The notes under the pieces were generated by a model. It did not search any database and was not told the origin of the DNA. It was given only the letters and a program-made list of their open reading frames with translations. From contig CALGXT010000069.1 of assembly GCA_937935255.1 (NCBI GenBank), positions 1 through 50,261 of the forward strand: 50,261 nt of DNA. Reading direction: 5' to 3'. Within the stretch, counting starts at the first letter, position 1, and each line of letters begins with the position of its first letter. Positions 33,864 through 42,553 of the stretch are shown piece after piece. The stretch comes from an uncultured bacterium (GTDB lineage Bacteria; Verrucomicrobiota; Kiritimatiellia; PWTM01). The position numbers were made by a program, and so were the translations under genes.

Positions 33864-35397
33864 GTTTGTCGGCCAGGCGGCGGAATTCCTTCGAATCGAG
33901 CCGCTCGCGAAGCTTCATGAATTCCCGCTGGCGTTCGGCGATCCGCCGGTCAATGTCGCGTTCGAGGTCGCGGCGCGCTTCGATCAGCGCCGCCGTCAGC
34001 CCGCGGTCGCCCCCTTCGCGCAACAGGGCGCGTAAAACCACCTCGTCCTGAAACGCCCCCAGCGTGTCCTGAATCTCGGTCAGCTCCCGACACAGCTTGC
34101 GCGTGGCCCGAGGCCGAAGATCGGCGAAGCATTCGATCGCATAGCGGAGTTTCTTGAATCGAATGCGCGCCTGGTGAAAGGCGGCTTCGTCGGCGTCGCG
34201 CTCGAGGGCGAAGGCGGCCTCGGCAGCCTTGCGGAAACAGCGGCGCAGCATTTTGGGCGCGCGATCGCCGACGCGGTCGGCGGCGGGCGCCTCGGCGGCG
34301 TCGGACGCCGGCGCCGCCAGCCCCTTCCGCATGAACTCGAGGAAACGCGCGTATCGCTCCCCGCCGAAACATTTCAACAAATGATTCCAGGCTTTTTGAC
34401 GCCGGCGCTCCAGCTTTTCCACCCACGCGGCCGCGCCGGGCGCTTCCCGTTCGCTCGCCCGCTTGCGCAGCATCCCCAGGCTCACATCCAAATCCCGAAC
34501 CCGGCCCATCACCGCGAACAGATGGCGGATATCCGCCTCCGCGCGGCGCGCGAACGTCGCCGGAAGCGCGTCGCGGAAAACCCTCAGCACCGCCCGGATT
34601 CGCCGCGCCGCCACGCGCATGTCGTGCAGAAACTCCGGATCGAGACCGGCGCGGGCGCCGGGCTCGTTCCACTGGAATTCGGCGAAACGATCGCGGAGCA
34701 AACCCGTCGCGGCTTCCGCCAGCGATTGATCGGAGCGTACGCGGAACGAGCCGTGCGGGGCGGTCGGCGGCTCGATGCCCGTCAGCGCCAGCGCCCGTTC
34801 GAGCTTCGAGGTCGGATCGCGCTCCCAACCGGATTGACGCTCCAGTTTTCGCGCGAAACGCGCCAGCCGTTTGGCGTCGCCTTCCGTGCGCTCGATTTCA
34901 AGCTCGTAAAAAACACGGGGAACGCCGCCGCCGATGACGCGCGCGCAATCCAGACAGACCTTCGCGGCCACACCGCCGGGCAGCCGCGCCGCGAACTCGT
35001 CGCGCTCGTGATCCAGCTCGACCAGCGGATGCAACACGGTGATGCCGCCGGATCGCTTCAGCCAGGCGGCGATGCGTCCGCGGGGCAGGGGGCCGGGAAA
35101 GCGCAAGGCGGAGGCGTTGTGCGGCTCTTCCCACTCCAGGCGCCGGGCCACGCGTTCGCCGGCGGAACGCCGCGTTTTCACCGTGAGGACGGCGCGACGC
35201 CCCACGAAGCGCGCGCGCAACCCGATCCCCGCGCGCAGCAGCCAGCGGTCGTGAGTGTCGAGATAGATATCCCGCATCCGGATTCGGCGCTTGCGGCCGA
35301 GTTTCCCGCCGAGCTGTCGGAGAAGCGCCGGCGCCGATTCCAAAGCCTCCGCGCTGGGCGCGCGGAATTTGGCTTCGACTTCTTCCGCCGGCTTCAT
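33847..35397 (-). CDS. CYTH and CHAD domain protein
   Basis: This 516-residue protein has an N-terminal CYTH domain (about 1-210) with the ExExK motif EVEAK (6-10) and RDIYLDTHDRWLLRAGIGLR. A CHAD domain (about 240-500) follows, with repeated His/Arg-containing helices such as FLHDMRVAARRIRAVLRVF. CYTH enzymes hydrolyse triphosphates; CHAD domains bind polyphosphate. The fusion resembles E. coli YgiF, an inorganic triphosphatase. sixA is directly upstream, 4 bp away. A longer frame to 35535 lies inside sixA, so the ATG at 35397 is preferred. Confidence 0.92.
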   Translation of the reverse strand: MKPAEEVEAKFRAPSAEALESAPALLRQLGGKLGRKRRIRMRDIYLDTHDRWLLRAGIGLRARFVGRRAVLTVKTRRSAGERVARRLEWEEPHNASALRFPGPLPRGRIAAWLKRSGGITVLHPLVELDHERDEFAARLPGGVAAKVCLDCARVIGGGVPRVFYELEIERTEGDAKRLARFARKLERQSGWERDPTSKLERALALTGIEPPTAPHGSFRVRSDQSLAEAATGLLRDRFAEFQWNEPGARAGLDPEFLHDMRVAARRIRAVLRVFRDALPATFARRAEADIRHLFAVMGRVRDLDVSLGMLRKRASEREAPGAAAWVEKLERRRQKAWNHLLKCFGGERYARFLEFMRKGLAAPASDAAEAPAADRVGDRAPKMLRRCFRKAAEAAFALERDADEAAFHQARIRFKKLRYAIECFADLRPRATRKLCRELTEIQDTLGAFQDEVVLRALLREGGDRGLTAALIEARRDLERDIDRRIAERQREFMKLRERLDSKEFRRLADKLSARA

Positions 35398-35401
35398 ACG
35401 T

Positions 35402-35896
35402 TCATGCGCTCGCCAATTTGCGCAGCAGGCGAGGGGGCAGAAACCACTCCAACGCCCCCTGTCCGGGCCGCGCCGGGCCCTCGAACTCGAAACACGCCAC
35501 GCCGCCCTTGCGAAAATCGAACGCGCCGCGAGCATCGCCGGTCAGCAAGCGCCCGGCGACCTCGGAAAGATCGGGCATGTGCCCCACCGCCAATGTGTCA
35601 TCCGCTCCGCGCAGGGCATGAAGCAGCGCTTGAAATTCTCCGCCGGGAGCGAGGGCTTCCTCGAGTTCAACGGATTTTGCGCCGTGTAGAATCCTGGCGA
35701 CAATCTCCGCCGTCTCCCGCGCGCGGAGCAGGGGGCTGGAGATGAGGCGTCTCGGCGCGGCGCCCACGACGCGGAGACCTTTCGCGATTTCGGCGGTTTT
35801 TCGGCGACCCTCCTCCGAAAGGGGACGTTCGGCGTCGGTTGGGATGCCCATCCCCATCTCCTCCGCAATGCCGTGGCGCATTAGATATATTTTCAT
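35402..35896 (-). CDS. sixA: Phosphohistidine phosphatase SixA
   Basis: This 164-residue member of the histidine phosphatase superfamily carries the catalytic RHG in MRHG (Arg7-His8-Gly9) and a second conserved His in VGHMPDLSE. SixA removes phosphate from phosphohistidine in phosphotransfer proteins. GAAGGGG is 7 bp before the ATG. It forms a two-gene operon with CYTH-CHAD. Its cellular target is not evident here. Confidence 0.94.
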   Translation of the reverse strand: MKIYLMRHGIAEEMGMGIPTDAERPLSEEGRRKTAEIAKGLRVVGAAPRRLISSPLLRARETAEIVARILHGAKSVELEEALAPGGEFQALLHALRGADDTLAVGHMPDLSEVAGRLLTGDARGAFDFRKGGVACFEFEGPARPGQGALEWFLPPRLLRKLASA

Positions 35897-36102
35897 GGCG
35901 TCGCCCCTTCAGCGGAAAATAACTTAAATCTAACTTTACTTTGGAAAAAACCGCCACGCAATACGTTTCGGAGGATTTCGATTGTCCGAACGATCGCGGC
36001 GCGGCAGCATGGGGCGGTGCGGCAAATGCCATGAGCGATTACGCTAAAGAATCCGAAGCGGCCAAACGTCTTCGCTATGAGCCGCCCGAAGGTTCAAAAA
36101 CG

Positions 36103-36660
36103 ATGGAGCGCTGTGAAGACGAAGATGCGTTTCGCGCCGACACGGTCGGCGCGGCGGCGGAGGCGATCGTGGCACGCTATGAAAAAGCTCTACTGCGCTA
36201 TGCGGCGCGGCTGCTGAACGATGCGGATGCGGCGCGCGACGTCGTTCAAGAGGCCTTCATCCGTTTTTTTCGACGCTGGACGCCGGAATGGACGGACGAC
36301 GGCCGGTTGCGGCAATGGCTGTATCGGACGACGCACAATGCCGCCATTGATCACATCCGCCGCGAGCGCCGACGCCGGGACCTGCACGAACGCGACGCCC
36401 GCGAGCGCGCGCCGGCCGCCGTCCCCGATGCGCCGGAGCGAATGGAGGAAGCCGACCGGCATCGTCTCGTGCTCGCATTCGTTGCGCAGCTCGACCCCTC
36501 GGAACGCGAAGTGCTCTTGCTGCGACTGCAGGAGGGCCTTTCGTATGCGGAGATCGCCCGCGCGACCGGGCGTCGCGTCGGCACGGTCGGTTGCCTGTTG
36601 CATACGGCCACGCGCAAATTGGCGGAGCGTCTGCGTCAAGCCCATGTGATTGGAACATGA
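36103..36660 (+). CDS. RNA polymerase ECF sigma factor
   Basis: This protein is about 185 residues if the start is the ATG at 36103, the usual ECF size. Region 2 is seen in ALLRYAARLLNDADAARDVVQEAFIRFF and then WLYRTTHNAAIDHIRRERRR; region 4 is LDPSEREVLLLRLQEGLSYAEIARATGRRVGTV. The frame also opens from an ATG at 36031 and a TTG at 35941; that extra part is compositionally unlike the rest, and GAAGG before 36103 is the better ribosome site. The anti-sigma gene overlaps the stop (ATGA). Confidence 0.93.
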   Translation: MERCEDEDAFRADTVGAAAEAIVARYEKALLRYAARLLNDADAARDVVQEAFIRFFRRWTPEWTDDGRLRQWLYRTTHNAAIDHIRRERRRRDLHERDARERAPAAVPDAPERMEEADRHRLVLAFVAQLDPSEREVLLLRLQEGLSYAEIARATGRRVGTVGCLLHTATRKLAERLRQAHVIGT

Positions 36661-37988
36661 AATCGAGATATTCCAACGGCTGCCCGATTCCGCTCGAGCG
36701 GCTTTCAGACTATGCGCACGGCGCGCTGTCGGGACCTCCGGCGGCGGAGGCGGCTCGCCATCTGGAGTCTTGCGAGGATTGTCGAAGGGTTTTCGAAGAC
36801 CTGCAAAGCGCCGTGGAGATCGCGACGGCGGCGCTGTCCGATCCGAGCCTCTCGGAGCGCTTGCCGGCGGCCCTGTTGCCCGAGCAGAAGCGCGCCCTCG
36901 CACGCGTCGCGCAGCGCCGCCGCGAGCGAATCGCCTTCCGTCGGCGCGCGCTGTGGCCCTTGGCCGCGGCGGCCGTTCTGGTCGCCGGCTTTATCGGCGG
37001 TTGGCGATTGACGCGCGGCGGCGCCGGGCGATCTTCCGTGATCGCGGTCACAACCCCGCCTCCCGCCGAATTGGCGGCCATGGAGGCTGAAGACGCCGCA
37101 CTCCCGCCGGCGGACGTTTTGCTCGCGGCCGATCTCGACCGAGCGCGCGAAGCGCCGGAAATCGCCGCGCCCTCCCGCCAAAGCTCTGCGCGCGCGCGGG
37201 AAGCGGCCCGCGACGAGTCTCGACGGCTCGCGGGCGTCGCCGTATGGGGGAAGGACGCGGACGGCGCGGAGCAGACCGATGAAATAAGAGCGATGGCAGC
37301 GGCCGGCGCAAAGGATCGTGCGAAGGAGGCGCCGCTGATCGTGGGTGGAAATTCGCGCGAAGAGTGGCGTCGCCGTATCGCGGAGACCCTGCCGCAGCCC
37401 GGCGCGGCGCCGCCGCTGTCCTCATCCCCGCCTCCGCCGCCGTTGGTCATGAAAGCGCCGCCGGCCGGCGAACGGGAAGAGGGGGCGCCGCTTCCTCCCG
37501 CCATCGCCGCGCCAACGCCCGCGGCCTTGGCATTGGCGCGGCGCGCGTCGGCGATGCCGGATCGCGCCGAAGATCGCGAAACGTCCGCGCGAACCCGCGC
37601 GCGGCTGGAGCGCATCGCCGCGCGCGGGTTCACGATCGCGGAAGACGATCCGGGCGCCATCGTTGGCCGTTTGAACGAAATCGCCGCCGCCGCGCCCGAA
37701 GGCCGGGGATTGCGTATCGAGTTGAGCGAGTCGGCGGCGCGTTTCAAGGCGCCCGGCGCGCGCGCCGAGGTCGCCGCCGCCCGAACGTTTTCGGCGAAGG
37801 CCCCGGCGCAGATTCCGGCGGAGACGCCGCCCCCGGAACGGGATATGACGCTCTGGGAAGCGGTTCAGCGCGCCGCGGTTCGGTTCGGCTTGTATATCCG
37901 GCTGGAGGAAGATCGAGTGGTCTTGCACGCCGATTCGCCGCTATCGCTTCCCGCGGCGTCGCCGGCGGAGGTCGAATTGAAACCCTAA
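36657..37988 (+). CDS. Zinc-finger anti-sigma factor with extended periplasmic part
   Basis: This 443-residue protein is coupled to the ECF sigma. Its N-terminal cytoplasmic domain carries the anti-sigma zinc-finger motif His35-x3-Cys39-x2-Cys42 (HLESCEDC). A single membrane helix lies near 100-118 (LWPLAAAAVLVAGFIGGW). The remaining 325 residues, mostly Ala/Pro/Arg-rich, would be periplasmic, and the end (DMTLWEAVQRAAVRFGLYI onward, about 395-430) resembles an STN/secretin-short domain as in FecR-like regulators. It presumably holds the sigma inactive until a signal causes release. Confidence 0.82.
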   Translation: MKSRYSNGCPIPLERLSDYAHGALSGPPAAEAARHLESCEDCRRVFEDLQSAVEIATAALSDPSLSERLPAALLPEQKRALARVAQRRRERIAFRRRALWPLAAAAVLVAGFIGGWRLTRGGAGRSSVIAVTTPPPAELAAMEAEDAALPPADVLLAADLDRAREAPEIAAPSRQSSARAREAARDESRRLAGVAVWGKDADGAEQTDEIRAMAAAGAKDRAKEAPLIVGGNSREEWRRRIAETLPQPGAAPPLSSSPPPPPLVMKAPPAGEREEGAPLPPAIAAPTPAALALARRASAMPDRAEDRETSARTRARLERIAARGFTIAEDDPGAIVGRLNEIAAAAPEGRGLRIELSESAARFKAPGARAEVAAARTFSAKAPAQIPAETPPPERDMTLWEAVQRAAVRFGLYIRLEEDRVVLHADSPLSLPAASPAEVELKP

Positions 37989-38001
37989 CGGCCTTGCCGC
38001 C

Positions 38002-39423
38002 ATGACCGCTTCGCCGCCCATTCTGGTCTGGTTTCGTTTGGATCTCCGCCTCGCTGATAATCCGGCGCTCGCAGCCGCCGATCGAAGCGGGAGACCCGTG
38101 GTTCCCGTTTTCATATGGGCGCCGGAAGAGGAGACGCCCTGGCCGCCGGGCGCCGCGTCGCGCTGGTGGCTGCATCACTCGCTGGCGGCGCTCGACACGG
38201 AACTGCGCGCGATGGGCTCGCGACTGGTGATCCGGCGCGGCCCTGCGGCGGACGCGCTGCACGCCCTTCGGCGGGAGACAGCGGCGGATGCGGTATTCTG
38301 GAATCGGCGCTACGAGCCGGCCGTCCGCGCGCGCGACGACGCCGTCGCCGCCGCCTTGCGCGCCGACGGCGTGCGAACGGAAACCTTCAATAGCGCGCTG
38401 CTTTTCGAGCCGGAAAAGATGCGGACCCAGTCCGGCGCGCCCTACCGTGTCTTCACCCCGTTCTGGAAAGCCTGTCTCGCGGCGCCGGAACCCGAAGAGC
38501 CGCTGCCGGCGCCGCGCGCGCTGCCGGCGCCGATCGCCTGGCCGGTGTCGGAACCGTTGGAGTCGCTCGACCTGCTGCCGCGCATCGCCTGGGACGGCGG
38601 CCTCCGGGAAACGTGGACGCCGGGCGAGCGCGGCGCGCAGACGGCGATGGAACATTTTTTGGAAAACGCGCTGGCGAGCTACAGCGATGGACGCGACCGC
38701 CCGGATCAAGCCCACACGTCGCGGCTTTCACCCTATTTGCACTTCGGCGAGATCGGCCCGCGCCAAATCTGGCAGGCGGCGCGGGAAACCGAGAACGTCC
38801 GCGCGGAGCGCGGCCTCATGCGCGGCGCGGAGAGCTATTTGCGCGAGGTGGGCTGGCGGGAATTCGCGTATCATTTGCTTTACCATTTTCCACACACGAC
38901 GGAACGTCCTTTGGACGCCCGATTCGAGCGCTTTCCCTGGAAGGTTGACCCGGCCGGTTTGCGCGCCTGGAAAAAAGGCCGCACGGGCTATCCGATTGTG
39001 GACGCGGGAATGCGCGAGCTGTGGCGCACGGGTTGGATGCACAACCGGGCGCGCATGATTGCCGCGTCGTTTCTCGTGAAAGACCTGTTGATCCCCTGGC
39101 TGGAGGGCGCGCGCTGGTTCTGGGACACGCTGGTGGACGCCGATCTGGCGAACAACACGCTGGGGTGGCAATGGACGGCGGGTTGCGGCGCGGACGCCGC
39201 GCCGTATTTCCGAATTTTCAATCCCGTCCTGCAGGGACAGAAATTCGATCCGGAAGGCGCGTACGTCCGCCGCTGGATTCCGGAATTGGCGGGCGCGGCG
39301 CCTGCGTTCATTCACGAGCCCTGGCGATTGCCGCGCCCGCCGGCGGGCTATCCGCCACCCATCCTCGACCACGGCGAGGCGCGCGACCGCGCCCTGGCCG
39401 CGCTGTCCGAGATCCGCGAGTGA
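38002..39423 (+). CDS. phrB: Deoxyribodipyrimidine photo-lyase
   Basis: This 473-residue class I photolyase/cryptochrome-family protein repairs UV pyrimidine dimers with light. The N-terminal antenna domain begins PILVWFRLDLRLADNPAL. FAD-binding blocks in the C-terminal half are TSRLSPYLHFGEIGPRQIW, GYPIVDAGMRELWRTGWMHN and ANNTLGWQWTAGCGADAAPY. All fit CPD photolyases. There is no ribosome site of note, and the start is 13 bp after the anti-sigma stop, so co-transcription with the ECF pair is likely. Light or singlet oxygen induction of an ECF-photolyase unit is known elsewhere and possible here. Confidence 0.95.
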   Translation: MTASPPILVWFRLDLRLADNPALAAADRSGRPVVPVFIWAPEEETPWPPGAASRWWLHHSLAALDTELRAMGSRLVIRRGPAADALHALRRETAADAVFWNRRYEPAVRARDDAVAAALRADGVRTETFNSALLFEPEKMRTQSGAPYRVFTPFWKACLAAPEPEEPLPAPRALPAPIAWPVSEPLESLDLLPRIAWDGGLRETWTPGERGAQTAMEHFLENALASYSDGRDRPDQAHTSRLSPYLHFGEIGPRQIWQAARETENVRAERGLMRGAESYLREVGWREFAYHLLYHFPHTTERPLDARFERFPWKVDPAGLRAWKKGRTGYPIVDAGMRELWRTGWMHNRARMIAASFLVKDLLIPWLEGARWFWDTLVDADLANNTLGWQWTAGCGADAAPYFRIFNPVLQGQKFDPEGAYVRRWIPELAGAAPAFIHEPWRLPRPPAGYPPPILDHGEARDRALAALSEIRE

Positions 39424-39559
39424 GGGTGACATCGGAGCCGGCCCGCTGTTGAATTATTCAAACACGGATGGCGCGGGCGGCGGAAACAGGGCGAGAGAAT
39501 CCAACGGATTCGATGCGCTTTCGAACTTGCGCTTCCCAACGCCCGAACGGCTCTTGCGC

Positions 39560-39588
39560 TTGACAGGCTCCGCTCGTTCCTCTGTAGT
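39560..39588 (+). promoter_or_regulatory. Promoter for the heptose kinase-kdsB operon
   Basis: TTGACA (39560-39565, perfect), a 17-bp spacer, TGTAGT (39583-39588, four of six). Only 7 nt separate the -10 from the ATG at 39596, so the transcript would begin at or within a base of the start codon. No Shine-Dalgarno is present. Confidence 0.6.
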
Positions 39589-39595
39589 TCTCCAT

Positions 39596-40633
39596 ATGAA
39601 TTCCGAAACCTCCTGGGGCGGCCCAACGGCGCTGACCGATACCGTCCGCCGCCGGCTCGCCGCCATGCGCGGAAAGCGAATCCTCGTGGTCGGCGATCTG
39701 ATGCTCGACCGTTATATCTACGGCACGGTGGAACGCATTTCGCCGGAGGCGCCCGTGCCGGTCGTGCGGATGACGCGCGAGACGCTGGCGCCCGGCGGCG
39801 GCGGCAACGTGGCCTGGAATCTGAGCGCGATGGGCGCGAGGGCGGCCGTCGCGGGCTTGTTGGGAAAGGATTCCGAGGGGCGCGCGCTGGCGGCTTTATT
39901 GCGGCGACGAGGCGTCAATACCGATCTCGCCCTGGTCCCGTCGGGGGCCGGCACCACCGTCAAAACCCGCATTATCGCCGAACGCCAACAGGTGGTTCGC
40001 GTGGATCGGGAAATCGCGCCTTCCCTCACGGGCGCGGAATTGGAGGCGTTTTGCCGCGGCGTCGCCGAGGCCGCGGGAAAAGCCGACGGTGTGATTCTGG
40101 CCGATTATGGGAAGGGGGCGCTGACCCAGCCGGTTGTGGACGCCGCGCTGGGCGCCGCGAAAGCCGCCGGCATTCCGGTCGGTTTGGACCCGAAGAACCC
40201 CGCCTTGCGCGTGCCGGGCATCACGGTGGCGACGCCGAACCGCAAGGAGGCGTTTTTGATCGCGGGTCGGGCCGATCCCGGGGCCGGCGCCGATCCGTTG
40301 TCGGATTCGCCCTTGCGCGATGCGGCGGAGCGCGCGCTTCGTCACTGGCGGGCGCGCCACTTGCTGGTCACCCTCGGCCCGCACGGCATGTTGATCGTCG
40401 CGCCGCGCCGGCCGCCCGTGCATGTGCCCACGCGCGCGCGAGAGGTATATGATGTGAGCGGCGCGGGCGACACGGTGATCGCCGTCTGCGTGTTGGCGCT
40501 CGCCGCCGGCGCGGACATACGGGAAGCGGCGGAGATCGCGAACTTCGCCGCCGGCGTGGTGGTGGGCAAGATGGGGACGGCGACCTGCTCTCCGGAGGAG
40601 CTGCTCGCGGCGATCGGAGGCTTCGCGCCATGA
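39596..40633 (+). CDS. hldA: D-glycero-beta-D-manno-heptose-7-phosphate kinase (HldA/RfaE1 type)
   Basis: This 345-residue PfkB-family sugar kinase has the N-terminal block ILVVGDLMLDRYIYGTVERI, then PGGGGNVAWNLSAMGA and, near the C-terminus, YDVSGAGDTVIAV with the catalytic Asp. All match the RfaE kinase domain. No nucleotidyltransferase domain follows, so it is the split HldA form, not HldE; HldC is not in the window. It makes a precursor of LPS inner-core heptose. The ATG at 39596 is preferred over a TTG at 39449, because the promoter lies between them. kdsB overlaps its stop. Confidence 0.9.
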   Translation: MNSETSWGGPTALTDTVRRRLAAMRGKRILVVGDLMLDRYIYGTVERISPEAPVPVVRMTRETLAPGGGGNVAWNLSAMGARAAVAGLLGKDSEGRALAALLRRRGVNTDLALVPSGAGTTVKTRIIAERQQVVRVDREIAPSLTGAELEAFCRGVAEAAGKADGVILADYGKGALTQPVVDAALGAAKAAGIPVGLDPKNPALRVPGITVATPNRKEAFLIAGRADPGAGADPLSDSPLRDAAERALRHWRARHLLVTLGPHGMLIVAPRRPPVHVPTRAREVYDVSGAGDTVIAVCVLALAAGADIREAAEIANFAAGVVVGKMGTATCSPEELLAAIGGFAP

Positions 40634-41382
40634 GTCGGGCGTTGGGGGTCATTCCCGCGCGCTGGGCGTCGAGCCGCTTCCCGGGGAAAATCCTCCATCC
40701 CTTGTGCGGACGTCCCTTGCTGCACTGGGTCATCGCGCGCGCGCGCCGGGCGCGGCGGCTTTCCCAGGTGCTCGTGGCTACGGACGATGAACGCATTCGA
40801 GCGTCCGCCGCGGCGGCGGGCGTCGAGGCCGTGATGACTTCGCCCGTCCACGCGTCCGGCACCGATCGCGTCGCCGAGGCGGCGCGCGGTCGAGGCGCCG
40901 ACATCGTCGTGAATATTCAGGGCGACGAGCCGCTGATCGAGCCTGCGCTCATAGACGCGTTGGTGGAAGCGCTGACGGCGGGCGCTTGGGAAATGGCGAC
41001 GGCGGCCGCTCCGATCACGGACGAGGCGGCGGCGCGCAATCCCTCCGTGGTGAAGGTCGTTCGCGCGGCGGACGAGGCCGGCCTCTATTTCTCGCGCGCG
41101 CCGATTCCCCACATCCGCGACCGCGCGTCCGATTCGTCTTTTCCGCCGGATGTGTATTGGCGGCACATCGGGATTTACGCCTATCGCGCGCCGTTTTTGG
41201 AACGGTTCGTGGCCGCGCCGCCTTCGCGGCTGGAGCGGCTGGAGAAACTGGAGCAATTGCGCGCGTTGGAGATGGGCGCCCGCATCCGCGTTTTGGCCGT
41301 GTCGGGCGGCGGGGTCGGCGTGGATACGCCCGAGGATGTGCGGGCGGCCGAGGCCGCGCTGCGCGCGGCGGGGTTGGCCTAA
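40630..41382 (+). CDS. kdsB: 3-deoxy-manno-octulosonate cytidylyltransferase
   Basis: KdsB activates Kdo as CMP-Kdo for addition to lipid A. The 250-residue product has the nucleotidyltransferase opening VIPARWASSRFPGK and the blocks VATDDERI, VNIQGDEPLI and LEKLEQLRALEMG, all typical. The start ATG overlaps the preceding stop by 4 bp, so it is coupled to the heptose kinase, forming an LPS inner-core unit. It ends 4 bp before the convergent glycosyltransferase gene. Confidence 0.96.
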   Translation: MSRALGVIPARWASSRFPGKILHPLCGRPLLHWVIARARRARRLSQVLVATDDERIRASAAAAGVEAVMTSPVHASGTDRVAEAARGRGADIVVNIQGDEPLIEPALIDALVEALTAGAWEMATAAAPITDEAAARNPSVVKVVRAADEAGLYFSRAPIPHIRDRASDSSFPPDVYWRHIGIYAYRAPFLERFVAAPPSRLERLEKLEQLRALEMGARIRVLAVSGGGVGVDTPEDVRAAEAALRAAGLA

Positions 41383-41386
41383 CGGA

Positions 41387-42448
41387 TTATTCGCGTCCGG
41401 CGAGCTCCGCATAGAGCGCGCGGTATCGTTCGATCGTCGTCGAAATGTGAAACGTTTCGCGGATGCGCGCGAGCGCGCGCTCTCCGCACGCGCGCCGCAG
41501 GGGTTCGTCCTCCAGCAATCGGCGCAGCGCCCCGGCGAGCGCGACCGCATCGCCCGGCGGCACGCACAGACCCTCGACGCCGTCGCGGACGATCTCCGCG
41601 GGACCGCCGACGTTGCTGACGACCGCGGGCGCCCCTTGCGCGAGCGATTCCAGCACCGCCTTGCAAAGCCCCTCCGCCGCGCCCGAGGGCATGACCGTCA
41701 TCGCGCACGCGCCCAGAAGAGCGGGGGCGTCGGGCTGGTGTCCGACAAAATGCACCTGCGGATGATCGGCCAGACGCCGGCGCATTCGAACCAGTCGCGG
41801 CTCGACGACCTCTCCGATCATCAGCAAGTGAACCCGGGGATCGAACGGGAGTTGCAGAAAAGCCTCGACCAATGTGACGCCGCCCTTGCCGGCGCGCCAG
41901 CGGGCGGCGGCGCCGACGCATCGAGCGCCGTCCGGCAGCCCCAGGGCCGCCAGCCGCGCGGGCGTGGCGGGCCGGTACCAGGCGGGGTCGTGGCCTTTAT
42001 AAATGACGACCAATCGTTCTTCCGGCCATCCGGCGCGCAACATCGCGGCGCGCACGGTTTGGCTGAGACAGACAATCCGCGCAATGCCGCGGCGGCGATA
42101 CATGTGATGCGCGCGCCGCGAAATAAAAGGCGCGCCGCGGTATGCGATCCAGACAGCGTCTCCGTCCGGCCAGGCGCGACCGACGTCGCGTAGGGCGTCG
42201 TTATGCAACGAGTGGACGATTCGCGGTCTCCAAGTTCCGAGGAGTTCGCGCAAACGCCGCCGATTCGGCGACCAAAGCCGGCGCGACCATTCCCAGCTCT
42301 CAAACCGCGCTCCGCCGGCCTCCAGAATGGACGCATGGCGCCGCTCCGGCCGCGCCAGCGCCAGTATTTCGACCCCCGCTCGCGCCAGTCCGGCGAACAA
42401 GTGCGCCTCGGGCAAATCCATATGTTCCGCGATGACCAGCGCGCGCAT
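41387..42448 (-). CDS. Glycosyltransferase family 4-like protein
   Basis: This 353-residue GT-B glycosyltransferase has an N-terminal domain (about 1-165) containing RIVHSLHNDA and a C-terminal nucleotide-sugar domain with MPSGAAEGLCKAVLESLAQG and PAVVSNVGGPAEIV, the E-x7-E region typical of family 4. It probably builds LPS or a surface glycan. The ATG at 42448 is 7 nt from a putative -10 box; the frame extends to 42532, but the first 28 residues are then upstream of the promoter. Confidence 0.88.
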   Translation of the reverse strand: MRALVIAEHMDLPEAHLFAGLARAGVEILALARPERRHASILEAGGARFESWEWSRRLWSPNRRRLRELLGTWRPRIVHSLHNDALRDVGRAWPDGDAVWIAYRGAPFISRRAHHMYRRRGIARIVCLSQTVRAAMLRAGWPEERLVVIYKGHDPAWYRPATPARLAALGLPDGARCVGAAARWRAGKGGVTLVEAFLQLPFDPRVHLLMIGEVVEPRLVRMRRRLADHPQVHFVGHQPDAPALLGACAMTVMPSGAAEGLCKAVLESLAQGAPAVVSNVGGPAEIVRDGVEGLCVPPGDAVALAGALRRLLEDEPLRRACGERALARIRETFHISTTIERYRALYAELAGRE

Positions 42449-42455
42449 GGCGCCC

Positions 42456-42484
42456 AAACTAGCATCGTGAGATTTAGGATTCAA
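42456..42484 (-). promoter_or_regulatory. Possible promoter of the family-4 glycosyltransferase
   Basis: On the minus strand: TTGAAT (42484-42479), a 17-bp spacer, TAGTTT (42461-42456; only three of six). Seven bases separate it from the ATG at 42448, the same distance as at 39596. A weaker plus-strand promoter for der (TTCAAC-N17-TAGGAT, 42480-42508) overlaps it. Confidence 0.4.
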
Positions 42485-42553
42485 CCCGCCGCATGCGGCG
42501 TGTAGGATAGGGGCGTTCACACCGTCACCCACGCGAGTCAGAGGTGTTTCGCG

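Noticed and set aside
35941-36102. Longer N-terminus for the ECF sigma factor
   Set aside because: The extension is compositionally different, exceeds usual ECF length and lacks a ribosome site. It was kept only as an alternative.
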